Shown here: in pieces, positions 46,198 through 55,664 of the stretch
Position numbering within the stretch: the stretch's first letter is position 1
Layout: the number at the start of each line of letters is the position of its first letter
Assembly (NCBI GenBank): GCA_963780545.1
Contig: CAWACK010000009.1
Location: 45,502 to 109,501 of the forward strand
Length of the DNA: 64,000 bases
Source: UBA8941 sp963780545
GTDB taxonomy: Archaea > Thermoproteota > Bathyarchaeia > TCS64
Direction of reading: 5' to 3'
Made by a program: the position numbers and the translations under genes
The notes under the pieces: generated by a model
The model's input: only the letters and a program-made list of their open reading frames with translations
Told to the model about the DNA's origin: nothing
The model's database searches: none

Positions 46198-47025
46198 ATG
46201 GGAAGAGCCGCCATAACCTTATCCACATCAGACCCCGCAGGGGCGAATATGCTAAGGATACTTGAGGATCTAGGTTTCGCGGAAACAGGGAAAAGCGGTG
46301 TCTTGGCGCGAGAGGGTTTCTACCTGATCCCCGTCGGCCAATTCATCGTTCCTGAAGAGGAGTATAAGACCCCCACTGAGCCCAACCCGTATCCCTTGGA
46401 CTATGATGCGCTCGCAGTAAGTCTCGACATAGATTACTACGTCGTGTTAAGTCGACATTGGGCGAAGAGCGGGCAACCATGCCTCACCGCCCACGCTACA
46501 GGGAATTTCGGGGAAGCGATGTATGGTGGAAGGCCTCATGAGTTACAGGTGGTTCCACCGAATCCGCTTAGGAACGTCTACATGGCGCTGCTTAGAAGCC
46601 CGCCATCCGGTTTCCTCGTTAGCCTCGAAGCTACACACCACAGCCCCACGCAGTTTAAGACGCCAATGTTCTTCGCTGAGGTAGGGAGTAGCGAGTCCCA
46701 GTGGGCCGACTTTGACGCCTGCAGGTATCTCGTCGAGTCATGTTTAATGGGTATTGAATCCGAAGAGGAGGCGCCGACGGCTGTAGGATTCGGTGGTGGC
46801 CACTATTGCCCCAAATTCAGCGCCATGGAGAGAGAGCACGCCTTCGGCCACATCGCAGCCAAGTACGCTCTCCCCAAGCTCACAGAGGAACTTATAGCCC
46901 AGATGGTTTTGAGGACGGCGGGTGGTGTCGAGAAGGCTTACATCGAAGACGGCGTTAAGAGCATCGACAGGAGGAGAATCGAGGCATCCCTAGATAACCT
47001 GGGGATAGACCACGAGGTCGTCTAG
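46198..47025 (+). CDS. dtdA: D-aminoacyl-tRNA deacylase (archaeal DTD2/GEK1 type)
   Basis: 275 residues. Frees D-amino acids from tRNA. Typical stretches are LSTSDPAGANM, LDYYVVLSRHWAKSGQPCLTAHATGNFGEA, SLEATHHSPT, FAEVGSSESQWAD and AVGFGGGHYCPKFS, which carry the metal-binding His residues. It converges with rhaA, overlapping by 4 bp. This is the third tRNA proofreading gene in the window. Confidence 0.9.
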   Translation: MGRAAITLSTSDPAGANMLRILEDLGFAETGKSGVLAREGFYLIPVGQFIVPEEEYKTPTEPNPYPLDYDALAVSLDIDYYVVLSRHWAKSGQPCLTAHATGNFGEAMYGGRPHELQVVPPNPLRNVYMALLRSPPSGFLVSLEATHHSPTQFKTPMFFAEVGSSESQWADFDACRYLVESCLMGIESEEEAPTAVGFGGGHYCPKFSAMEREHAFGHIAAKYALPKLTEELIAQMVLRTAGGVEKAYIEDGVKSIDRRRIEASLDNLGIDHEVV

Positions 47026-48290
47026 TTTCGCCTGCTCAGGATTCTCTTCTCGTAGCCTCTTATCTCCTCGATCCAGGCCCTGTCCAAGGGGACGTATTGA
47101 TCGAGGCAGAATCTGTCCCAAACTACCCCCATTGGCAGAGACTTGGCGTCTTCGAGCAGGGCGAGCCTACCTGTGTAGTCACCCGCTTCCTCCATCTCCT
47201 TTAGGTTCCCTGTCGGCTCGAGGAGAGCAGAGAGTAGAGCCTTCTGAGTCGCTCGGGCTCCTAACACCCAGGCCGCCACCCTGTTGATGCTGGCGTCGAA
47301 GTAGTCGAGTGCGAGGTGTACTCGGTTCAACGCGTTGCATCTCACAATCTCCTCAGCGACCTCCCTCAGCTGATCGTCCAGGATGGGTACATGGTCGCTG
47401 TCCCATCTGACGCCTCGACTAACATGGATCATCATCTCCGGCATGAACTGGAGAATAGAGCTGATCTTATCCCCTATCGACTCCGTTGGGTGGTAGTGGC
47501 CCATGTCTATACAGACGATGAGGCTGTGGCTCAGGGCGTAACAGAGGTAGAAGTCGTGGCTACCGACAACGAAGGATTCGCTTCCGAGCCCAAATAGCTT
47601 CGACTCTACCGAATCCCTGATGTGGATCGCTGAGTACTTCTCAGCATAAATCTTGTCGAGGGAGTCGACGAGAAGCCTCCTATAGCCTTCCTTATCGACG
47701 CATTTGTCTTTCATCCCATCGGGTATCCAGAGGTCGTGGACGCATGGGGAGCCGAGCTCACTCCCGATAAACGCGGCTACTTTCCTGGTATTTTTGACGT
47801 GCTCGACCCAAAAGCGGCGGGTCTCTGGGTCCTTGCTGCTCAATGTGAATCCTGTGTCGGATCTAGGATGTGAGAAGAGTGTAGCGTTGAAGTCAAGTCC
47901 CAGCTTCTTTTCCTTAGCCCATTCTATCCAGCCCTCAAATTGCTCGGGCTCTATCTCGTCCCTATCCACCCTCTTCCTGAAATTACCATAGGATGCGTGT
48001 AGATTGACCCTATGCGGCCCAGGGATTAGACGCATCGCCTCCTCTAGATCTGATCTTAACTCTTCGGGGGTCCGCGCCTTTCCGGGGTAGTTTCCCGTTG
48101 CCATGATGCCCCCAGTTAGGACCGCGTCGGGTTTCTCGAACCCCCTCACATCGTCTCCCTGCCAGCACTGGAGTGAGATACTCTTCCCAGCCAGTTTGTC
48201 AATGGCTACATCAGTGTCCACGCCCAGTTCGGCGTAAGTCTTTCGCGCAAGTTCGTATGCCTTTTCGACGTTTTCCACTTCAAATCCCAC
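47022..48290 (-). CDS. rhaA: L-rhamnose isomerase
   Basis: 422 residues. L-rhamnose to L-rhamnulose. RhaA landmarks are LQCWQGDDVRGFE, MATGNYPGKARTPEEL, HASYGNF, LDFNATLFSHPRSDTGFTLSS, VHDLWIPDG, CIDMGHYHPTE, HVSRGVRWDSDHVP and LALDYFDASINRVAAW, including metal ligands Glu/Asp/His. It lies 3' of rhaB on the same strand with an 11-bp overlap. No aldolase (rhaD) or transporter is in the window. Confidence 0.92.
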   Translation of the reverse strand: MGFEVENVEKAYELARKTYAELGVDTDVAIDKLAGKSISLQCWQGDDVRGFEKPDAVLTGGIMATGNYPGKARTPEELRSDLEEAMRLIPGPHRVNLHASYGNFRKRVDRDEIEPEQFEGWIEWAKEKKLGLDFNATLFSHPRSDTGFTLSSKDPETRRFWVEHVKNTRKVAAFIGSELGSPCVHDLWIPDGMKDKCVDKEGYRRLLVDSLDKIYAEKYSAIHIRDSVESKLFGLGSESFVVGSHDFYLCYALSHSLIVCIDMGHYHPTESIGDKISSILQFMPEMMIHVSRGVRWDSDHVPILDDQLREVAEEIVRCNALNRVHLALDYFDASINRVAAWVLGARATQKALLSALLEPTGNLKEMEEAGDYTGRLALLEDAKSLPMGVVWDRFCLDQYVPLDRAWIEEIRGYEKRILSRRN

Positions 48291-49763
48291 CTTTTTTCTT
48301 CTTCAATTCCAGGAATCTAACATAAGCTTCGTCCCATGGCTGGGAATCTCGGGGATCATAGAGTTTTACCTCAATTGATCCACGTATTATGTTTCTCAGA
48401 TGCCTCAGGTCTTTAATCCTCCCTTGCGCCATGGCTTGGACTAGGAGGTTACCTATAGCGGTGGCCTCAGCCGGACCCGCGTAGACTCTTCGCCCGGTAG
48501 CGTCGGCGGCGAATTGGTTTAGTAGAGAGTTTCTCGCGCCCCCACCGACGATGTATATCTTGTTGATGCTTCTTCCCGATGCATCCTCGAGCTGGGCCTG
48601 CGTGTACCTATAAGCGAGTGCGAGGCTCTCGAGGACAACCCTAACATACTCGCCATGGGTTTTCGGTGCTTCCTGTTTAGTCGCTCGGCAGTATTCCGCA
48701 ATTGCGTCGGGCATCGAGGACGGGCTGAGAAATCCCTTCCAATCTGGGTCTATAACAGTCTTCAGGGGCTCTGCGGACTTAGCGAGTTTGATCAGCTCGT
48801 TGTAGCTGTACACCTTCTCAGAAGACCAGACCTTGGTGCACTCTTGAAGGAGCCAGAGGCCCGCGATATTTTTAAGGACCCTGTATGTGTCGGAGACACC
48901 ACCCTCGTTAGTGATGTTGTACTCGAGAGTTTTCCGGTTGATCACCGGTTCTCGGGACTCGATTCCCATAAGGGACCAAGTGCCTGAGCTGACGTAGGCG
49001 AAGTCGTCTCCCTCGGCGGGTACGGCGGCGACAGCTGAGCCCGTGTCGTGGCAGGCGACGGCAGCGACTGGGACGCTTCCCATCCCAGTTTTCGCCTGTG
49101 TCTCCACGTGTAAGCTCGCCGATTATATTTCCAGGCTGTATAATGTCCTGGAATAGTATGTGGGGAGATCTCTAAGGCGTTGATGATCTCCTCGTCCCAC
49201 CTATGTTTCTTGGGATTGAAGATGTGAGAGGTCGTCGCGATGGTGAACTCAGATGCTTTTATTCCTGTGAGATGATAGTTGAAGAGGTCCGCCATCATTA
49301 AGAGGGTTGAGGCGGAGTCGAGATCCGTGGCGTTATTTTTGACCATTGAGTAGAGCTGGAAGAGGGTGTTAAAAGGGAGGACTTGAATGCCTGTGAGTTC
49401 GTAGAGGTGCTTTAGCGGCATTCTTGAAGCGAATCCTTCAACGGCGCCCTCTGTCCTGCTGTCACGGTATGCGTAGGGGAGGCCGATTATGTCGCCGCCG
49501 CTATCCAGCAGGGCGAAGTCGACACCCCATGTATCTATGCCTATGCTGGCCGGGTCACCCTCCTTTGCGCAGGCATGCATCCCCATATGGACATCATCCA
49601 GAAGCCTGTTGGAATCCCAATGAAGGTGGCCGCCTACGTTCACCATCCCATTCGGGAACCTGAGCACCTCTGATACGGCTAGTTTATCGTCTTCTCCCAG
49701 TTCTCCGAGTATAGCCCTTCCGCTCGATGCCCCGAGGTCGAATGCGAGGTAACGTTCACCCAC
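48280..49763 (-). pseudogene. rhaB: Rhamnulokinase, two closely spaced frameshifts as read
   Basis: A FGGY-family kinase. The N-terminal half has LAFDLGASSGRAI, SIGIDTWGVDFALLD, PYAYRDSRTEG and LTGIQVLPFNTLFQL. The C-terminal half has VAVACHDTGSAVAAVPA, YVSSGTWSLMG, NEGG and IYIVGGGARNSLLNQ. The join passes through three frames: frame one up to SPHTIP, a middle frame DIIQPGNIIGELTRG, then the final frame from about 49100. Two one-base insertions (near 49148 and 49102) explain this; removing two bases gives 494 codons, the normal length. Either rhamnose use is lost or these are read errors. rhaA directly downstream is intact. Confidence 0.88.
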
Positions 49764-49806
49764 GGATCAGACTTCCTTTGGTTTAGTATTTAACGGGAGA
49801 CGTCAC

Positions 49807-50970
49807 CTACTCGAACGTCCAGTCGTCCTTCTCCTCCCAGATCTTCTCAAGAATCTTTCGCGCTTGAACCGGCGGGAGGGTTAGGAAGAATTTGTCGACG
49901 TGCTTGCACATACGCTTCCTGTCAGTGGTCTTCTTCCAGTCATCGCAGTCGTGCCTAAGGATACGGCCTTTAAAGTCGACCTCGATTGTATAGTCCTTGA
50001 TCTTAGCCTTGACAAGATCCTTTGTGTTTAGTGTGATGTTTATCTCCTCAGGCATCTGCTCGGCGCGAGTAAGGCGGCTGGTGTCTGTGAAGTGGGTGAG
50101 GAGGTCGGCGACGCTTAACCCCTCCTCTCGCTCTTTATAGGACTCGAGGGGTTGAATATTGCCTGGGCGGAACGCCTCACTTCTGTGCTCCTTGATTCTG
50201 GCGAGTGCAGCCTCCTGTTCGGAGGTAGCCGAGCCCATGCTCTCAAGAAGTTCAACCGCGTTCTTTACCGCAGAGGCGTTGAAGTGGTTGTTGAAGTAAC
50301 CGTAGGTTCTCTTAGCCTTCTTGGAAACCTCTTCGACTTTTGGCTTCCACTCCTCCAGCTGTGGCTTACTGTACTCGTAGTCGTACCAGATACGCTTCCC
50401 CTGACCGTGCCATCGAACGTAGGCAAAGTCCGCTGTTACGTGGATCTCCGGTGGCAGCAGCGGTTCATCCACGATGGTGTAGGCGACGTTGTGCTTCTCA
50501 AGCAGTTTGTATGTCTCTTTTCGTAGCCAGCTGTCGTGTCTGAACTCCAATGCCCACTCGTGGTTCTTCGGCAGTATCTCTAGGAACCTCTCTAGGTCCC
50601 CAAAACTCTCCTTGTATGTGAACATCGGTCGGAGCTGAATTAGAATGGGTCCCAGCTTCTCAGCCAGTGGCTGCATGAGGTGTATAAACCTCCACATGTC
50701 GTCTTCGACGCCCTCGCTGAGCTTGAGCCATTTATCGTGTGTTATCAACTGGGGCAACTTGGCGGCGAAGATGAAGCCAGGGGGTGCTGTTCTAGTCCAG
50801 CCCTCGACTAGGCGCTCTGTTGGGTAACTGTAGAAGGTACTGTTGATTTCAGTCGTCCTGAAGACCTTGACGTAGTTGGCGAACATCCCCTGCTTTTTAT
50901 CATAGAATGGGCCTATCCACTCGTCGTAGCTCCAGCCCGAGGTGCCGATGAGGAGACTCAGAAGACTCAC
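49807..50970 (-). CDS. DUF72 (YecE-like) TIM-barrel protein with C-terminal SWIM-like zinc domain
   Basis: About 387 residues from GTG at 50970; the longer frame to 51057 adds an unlikely N-terminus. DUF72 occupies 1-240 (LLIGTSGWSYDEW, TEINSTFYSYPT, WALEFRHDSW, YVRWHGQGKR, YGYFNNHFNASAVKNA). The C-terminal 90 residues (IEVDFKGRILRHDCDDWKK, then CKHVDKFFLTL) hold a C-x..-C-x-H pattern like a SWIM zinc finger, which binds DNA or protein. DUF72 is of unknown function, perhaps nuclease-like. This domain pair is unusual. Confidence 0.75.
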   Translation of the reverse strand: MSLLSLLIGTSGWSYDEWIGPFYDKKQGMFANYVKVFRTTEINSTFYSYPTERLVEGWTRTAPPGFIFAAKLPQLITHDKWLKLSEGVEDDMWRFIHLMQPLAEKLGPILIQLRPMFTYKESFGDLERFLEILPKNHEWALEFRHDSWLRKETYKLLEKHNVAYTIVDEPLLPPEIHVTADFAYVRWHGQGKRIWYDYEYSKPQLEEWKPKVEEVSKKAKRTYGYFNNHFNASAVKNAVELLESMGSATSEQEAALARIKEHRSEAFRPGNIQPLESYKEREEGLSVADLLTHFTDTSRLTRAEQMPEEINITLNTKDLVKAKIKDYTIEVDFKGRILRHDCDDWKKTTDRKRMCKHVDKFFLTLPPVQARKILEKIWEEKDDWTFE

Positions 50971-51080
50971 CCGAGAAAACGATGCCCTGCGGCGGTTAAA
51001 TGCTTCACCCAAAATAGGGGCCCGCTTAATGCAAAGTATGAAATGTCCGCCTTTCACTATTTCCAGTATCCGGTTAATCG

Positions 51081-51512
51081 GTGGTATTCTACGTGATAAA
51101 GGTCAGGAGACTTAACGAGGAACCCGGCGAGCCCGAGAAGGAGGAGGGCTCCCAGGCTGTTAACTCAATCGATGTCGTCCTCAAGAGGACGGATCTCAAG
51201 GCATTTAGCAGCCGTATACTACGTATAGAGCCAGGAGGTCACACCGCCCTCCACGCTCACTCCAGAGAACATGTGGCCATAGTTCTTAGGGGAAGGTGCA
51301 GAGTCGAGACGAAGGACGCCACACAGGAGTTGAAGGAGGCGATGATCGTAACAATACCCTCAGGTGAGGGACACAGGTTCTTCAACTTTGGAGACGAGAG
51401 ACTCGCCCTACTCATCCTCAACCTATTTACCGAGGAGGACCCAAAGCCGACCTCACCGGAGCCTGCCCCCACAGAGAAGACTGAGGAGGTTCCCAAGCCT
51501 GAAGGTTCTTGA
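51081..51512 (+). CDS. Cupin-domain protein
   Basis: 143 residues, GTG start. Cupin motif 1 GGHTALHAHSREHVAIVLRGRCRVE supplies two His plus Glu/His ligands, and motif 2 is PSGEGHRFFNFG. The tail is Pro/Glu-rich (TSPEPAPTEKTEEVPKPEG). It lies 28 bp upstream of the CoA-transferase alpha gene, so is probably co-transcribed. The ligand is unknown. Confidence 0.78.
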   Translation: MVFYVIKVRRLNEEPGEPEKEEGSQAVNSIDVVLKRTDLKAFSSRILRIEPGGHTALHAHSREHVAIVLRGRCRVETKDATQELKEAMIVTIPSGEGHRFFNFGDERLALLILNLFTEEDPKPTSPEPAPTEKTEEVPKPEGS

Positions 51513-51540
51513 AGAGGGCCAAGGCGAGCTGCATGCCTGG

Positions 51541-52512
51541 ATGGATCCTGACGACGCCAGGGCGTGGATGACGGAGAAGAAAAGCAGACAGCTCACCGAC
51601 AAGGTGGTGACTATCCGAGAGGCCGTGAGTCGTTTCACCTACGATGGCGGATACCTCGCTATGGGTGGATTCGGCCACATCCGAGTCTCGATGGCGGGTA
51701 TCTACGAGATGATCCGGCAGAAGAGGAGAAACTTGGTAATCGCAGGGAAGACAGCAGTCCACGACGTCGACGTCCTGATCGCCTCGGATGTAGTTGACAG
51801 GGTCGAATGTGCCTACGCCTTCGGTCACGAGCTCAGGGGCCTCAGTCCCGCGGGGCGCAGGGCAGTGGAGGGGGGTAAAGTCAGAGTCGTCGCGGAGTTG
51901 AGCAACGCCGCTTTCCAGTGGAGGTTCAAAGCCGCTGCAATGGGTCTCCCGTGGCTCCCTGCCCGAGTTATGATGGGTACAGACACATTCCGGTATAGCT
52001 CTGCTAAGATAGTTGAGGACCCCTATACGGGCAAACCGATTTGCCTTATACCCGCTTGCTACCCCGACTTCGCCTTCATACACGTTCACCGCTGCGACAG
52101 GTACGGTAACGCCCAGATCGACGGAGCAGTAATAGAAGACCGAGAACTCGCGATGGCTGCGAAGAGACTCATCATAACCACAGAGAAGATCGTGCCAGAG
52201 GAGGAGATTCGAGCAGCCCCAGATCGAACCGTGATTCCTTTCTTTATGGTTGACGCGGTCTGTGAGGTTCCGTACGGGAGCCACCCCGGGAATATGCCTC
52301 TCCTTTACTACAGCGATGAGGATCATATGGCCGAGTGGCTCAACCTAAGCCGCACCGAGGAGGGCGTCAAGGCCTACTTTGACAAATACGTCTACCCTGT
52401 CGAGAGTTTCGCCGAATACATAACCCTCGTCGGTGGCGAAAAGAAGATGGATCACCTGCGGAAGCTGGAGAGGCTGGAGATCCCGCTCTCGGCCCCGTGG
52501 GCGAAGAGGTGA
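51541..52512 (+). CDS. CoA transferase alpha subunit (glutaconate/3-oxoacid type)
   Basis: About 323 residues from ATG at 51541; the frame extends further upstream but overlaps the cupin gene in another frame. Typical are DKVVTIREAVSRFTYDGGYLAMGGFG, VRVVAELSNAAFQWRFKAAAMGLPWLPARVMMGTDTF, and PDFAFIHVHRCDRYGNAQIDG. In family I transferases the catalytic Glu is in the other subunit. It overlaps the beta gene by 4 bp if that starts at 52509. The acyl substrate is unknown. Confidence 0.82.
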   Translation: MDPDDARAWMTEKKSRQLTDKVVTIREAVSRFTYDGGYLAMGGFGHIRVSMAGIYEMIRQKRRNLVIAGKTAVHDVDVLIASDVVDRVECAYAFGHELRGLSPAGRRAVEGGKVRVVAELSNAAFQWRFKAAAMGLPWLPARVMMGTDTFRYSSAKIVEDPYTGKPICLIPACYPDFAFIHVHRCDRYGNAQIDGAVIEDRELAMAAKRLIITTEKIVPEEEIRAAPDRTVIPFFMVDAVCEVPYGSHPGNMPLLYYSDEDHMAEWLNLSRTEEGVKAYFDKYVYPVESFAEYITLVGGEKKMDHLRKLERLEIPLSAPWAKR

Positions 52513-53279
52513 CTAATTTGGCATATAATCCTACTGAGCTTATGGCCTGCACCGCATCTAGGGTGCTGGAGGATGGGAAATCCGTCTTCGTAGGCACCGG
52601 CCTACCCATAATCGTCTCGATGCTCGCCCAGAGAACCCACGCACCTAATCTCCTCATCGTATTCGAGGCTGGAGGAGTCGGCCCCAGGATACCCGCCATC
52701 CCGATCAGCGTCGGCGACAGCCGTACCATCCACCGCGCAGTGATGGCGGCGAGCATGGATTACGTCATGAGCTGCGCCCAGCTAGGCCACATCGACTATG
52801 GATTCCTAGGCGCCGCCCAGATCGATGTCTACGGGAACCTGAACACAACCTGCATCGGACCTCACGATCATCCCAAGACAAGACTCCCAGGGAGCGGCGG
52901 CGCAAACGACCTCGGCAGCCTTTGCCACCGCACAATAGTCCTCATGCGCCAGGACACCCGCAAGTTTGTCGAAAAACTAGATTTCCTCACCACACCAGGC
53001 TATCTGACAGGACCCGGAGCGAGGGAGAAGGCTGGGTTGCCCAGAAACACCGGCCCCCACAGGGTGATAACCCAGCTTGGCGTCATGGGCTTCGACGAGG
53101 AAACTAAGAGGATGAAGCTAGTCTCGATCCACCCCGGAGTGACTATAAAGGACATAGTCGCCAATACAGGCTTCAAACTAATTATTCCAGAAGACGTTCC
53201 GCCAACCGAGTCTCCTAATGGGGAAGAGCTGCGCCTCCTTAGGGAGGAGCTCGATCCGAACAAGATAGTGATGGGGTAA
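52509..53279 (+). CDS. CoA transferase beta subunit
   Basis: About 256 residues. GTG at 52509 shares GTGA with the alpha stop; GTG at 52497 is possible. Landmarks are DGKSVFVGTGLPIIVSMLAQRTHAPNLLIVFEAGGVGP (the Glu in IVFEAG is the family's candidate catalytic residue), GFLGAAQIDVYGNLNTT, and LPGSGGANDLGSL. With the alpha subunit it should form a heterodimer that moves CoA between carboxylic acids. Confidence 0.82.
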   Translation: MTNLAYNPTELMACTASRVLEDGKSVFVGTGLPIIVSMLAQRTHAPNLLIVFEAGGVGPRIPAIPISVGDSRTIHRAVMAASMDYVMSCAQLGHIDYGFLGAAQIDVYGNLNTTCIGPHDHPKTRLPGSGGANDLGSLCHRTIVLMRQDTRKFVEKLDFLTTPGYLTGPGAREKAGLPRNTGPHRVITQLGVMGFDEETKRMKLVSIHPGVTIKDIVANTGFKLIIPEDVPPTESPNGEELRLLREELDPNKIVMG

Positions 53280-53282
53280 CTC

Positions 53283-54230
53283 CTAGAGGCGGGGCCTCAC
53301 CTTCTCGTTGAAGAGCCTCATCCCCTCCATCTCCTCGCCATAGTGAAATCTGAGGATGAAGTGATCGACGCCGAGACTCATGTACTCTCTGATCTTCTTC
53401 GCCACCTGGTCTGTCGTACCGATGAGGTTTGAAGGCTGCCTACTAAGGTACTGCATATATGGAGTGTTGCTCCTAGCCTCGTGGTCCCGCTGCTTCTCAA
53501 CAAGTTTCTCCTGATCCTCCGCCATCGTTATCATCAACCCCGCCGACTTCCGGATCTCCCCATAGTTCCTTCCATTCTCATCACAATGTCCCTCAAGTTC
53601 AACCAACTTCCCTCTGAACTGGTCGAGGGGGATGGTCCAAGCGAAGTTGACGGCATCAGCGTGCCTCGCGGCGACTCTAAGTGTGAGTTTACCCATGCCG
53701 CCGACCCATATGGGTGGGAACGGCTTCTGGATGGGCTTAGGGCTGCATATTGCATCCTTGATGTGGTAGTATTTCCCCTCGAAAGTCGCCTTATCCTGCG
53801 TCCACATCCTCTTAGCGATCTCTAAGGCCTCGTTTAGCTGGTTTATTCTGAGGCCGGGCTTGGGGAACGGATACCCATAGGCTTTATACTCGACCTCCTT
53901 CCACCCGGCGCCTATGCCGAAGTTGAGGCGACCACTGCTCAGATTATCGACGCTTGCCGCCATCTTCGCCAACAGCGCCGGGTTCCTGTAGCTCTGAGAC
54001 GTCACCATTACCCCGAGCCTTAGTCTCGAAGTGTCACGCGCTAATGCGGCAAGCGTCGTCCATGACTCGAGGCAGGATGTATCTACTAGCTCGGGCGCGA
54101 GAAAGAAGTGATCCGAGACCCACAGCGACTCGAAGCCGAGCCTTTCCGCCTCTCTGGCTAGCTCTTTGATCTGATTATAGCCGAAGCCATACTGGGGCTC
54201 TATCTGGAGCCCAAAGTCGAGGACAACCAT
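53283..54230 (-). CDS. Luciferase-like (LLM) flavin/F420-dependent oxidoreductase
   Basis: 315 residues of the bacterial luciferase-like TIM barrel. LVVSDHFFLAPEL-type helix (residues 38-50), RLRLGVMVTSQSYRNPALLAKMAASVDNLSSGR, FGIGAGWKEVEYKAYG and PIWVGGMGKLTLRVAARHADAVNF are typical. Archaeal members of this group usually use F420 (general knowledge); the substrate is unknown. It is convergent with the CoA transferase beta gene (3-bp gap). Confidence 0.85.
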   Translation of the reverse strand: MVVLDFGLQIEPQYGFGYNQIKELAREAERLGFESLWVSDHFFLAPELVDTSCLESWTTLAALARDTSRLRLGVMVTSQSYRNPALLAKMAASVDNLSSGRLNFGIGAGWKEVEYKAYGYPFPKPGLRINQLNEALEIAKRMWTQDKATFEGKYYHIKDAICSPKPIQKPFPPIWVGGMGKLTLRVAARHADAVNFAWTIPLDQFRGKLVELEGHCDENGRNYGEIRKSAGLMITMAEDQEKLVEKQRDHEARSNTPYMQYLSRQPSNLIGTTDQVAKKIREYMSLGVDHFILRFHYGEEMEGMRLFNEKVRPRL

Positions 54231-54375
54231 ACAGCAACACCTCTAACATGTGATGTAGATATAATTCCTCTTGGATTAAATGAGTAAGATATAAAAAAAA
54301 GAGATTTAGATTTTACGGAAATTGCACGCATTTTTTTCATCAATGCGCGGCGCGTGGCATAGTTAGTGGAAGGGA

Positions 54376-54934
54376 GTTAGACTTCGCTTCTTCACGCTAA
54401 CATCTTCGAAGGGGACTAATCCTAGGAAAATAAACTCTGACTTTGAAGTTTTAAAAAAGCGGATTAGAAAACATTTTAGAGCATTCGAATACGTGAAGAT
54501 GACAACTCATGAGGGAAACGGGGTTGTTCACCTTATTTTTGCAGGCCTTTTCATTCCTCAGAATTGGCTTTCACATAATTTGGGAAAGATCCGCGTCTCC
54601 CTATCGTGGATATTCGTAGAATCTACTTCAGGTTTGGCCTTCCTAACTATTTGTTATCTTATCTTCAAGGCCAAGGTAGGCTCTCCTACTCTTGGGGATG
54701 GTTCAAAAAGGTTGGGCTTCATCTTACCATTGATTAAAGGCTGATAAGAAACTTGATTATGTTCTGGTTGGTAGATTAGGGTTAAAAGCTTCAACATTCT
54801 TCTCATATGCTTGGTCTCGATGGTTCTTTCGGACATACAATCCAATCCTCTTCGAGTGGTTCATAGAGAAATACTCTGAGGAGGAACTTCGAAGTCGCGC
54901 TCGCGAGAATCAAATACATAAAAAGAAATTTTAG
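54376..54934 (+). pseudogene. Decayed replication-protein-like gene of plasmid/virus origin
   Basis: Coding pieces over at least two frames. One reads RLRFFTLTSSKGTNPRKINSDFEV (from 54376), then EYVKMTTHEGNGVVHLIFAG and FIPQNWLSHN. After a shift near 54595, another reads LPIVDIRRIYFRFGLPNYLL and GRLSYSWGWFKKVGLHL, then a stop. A final piece ends at TAG 54934 (VLVGRLGLKASTFFSYAWSRWFFRTYNP). The order F(F)TLT / TxEGNGVxH / IPQxWLS / YSWGW recalls, from memory, replication-associated proteins of archaeal plasmids and viruses. The start codon is lost. This is the left edge of the accessory zone. Confidence 0.5.
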
Positions 54935-55664
54935 CTGATATCAAGCTCCGGAGCAGGTGTAGAGATCTTGAGTCCACCATAGTCCACAGAATTCCAGACT
55001 CGAATAACGATTCGTCCAAGATTCCAGTGTCTGTCCTTGCGTCCAAATTCCGTCCATTCGTCCAATGTGCGTCTGCGGGTGCGACTGCGATGCGCGTAGC
55101 TCCTGATTTCCAGACGGGTTACTGTACAGAGCTATGCGTAGGTTAGGTGTGCCTTAAGGAAGAGGTTAGTATGCATTGATGGATGAATCGTACAATGTGG
55201 AGACGGGGGGACCAGCCACAGACAATGGACGGCGGAGATTACGATAGTATCTCCGTGGACTGTTCGTTTAACTTTGGAATTTAGTGGAGAATAAGCCATT
55301 CACGATGGACAGCTCGGGGATCGGAATCGGTTGGACTAGTTGGCTGGAATAAACGGAAGGTAGGCTATGGAGAGAGATGTAGGTCAGGATAAGTTGACAA
55401 ACTGTTGGACGATTGCAGGAAAGATGACTGACAATTCTACGAGCCAATTACCTCATGCCTCTGACTGATTCACCTTAAAAGATCCAAGGAATGTTATCGG
55501 AGTTCCGCTTGCTTCTCGGGGTGGTATTTCCTTCAGGCGCGCATATGGAAGCGGAAAGTTTCTGGAATGGCTGAGTGCTACGAATCGTTGCTAGATGTTA
55601 TTACTGTATTGGAAGCTGGCTGAGGTTATCTAATGCCCGTTGACGTTCTTCCTCGGTTCCCGCT
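54935..55664. other. Gene-free 730 bp with a GTCCA/TGGAC motif field
   Basis: I see no supportable gene. GTCCA occurs six times between 54973 and 55065 (starts 54973, 54983, 55015, 55042, 55053, 55061; four as CGTCCA). Its complement TGGAC then occurs five times between 55226 and 55410 (55226, 55256, 55306, 55332, 55406). The two halves face each other. Lying directly 3' of the replication-protein remnant, this could be what is left of an iteron-type origin, which is inference. Confidence 0.4.
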
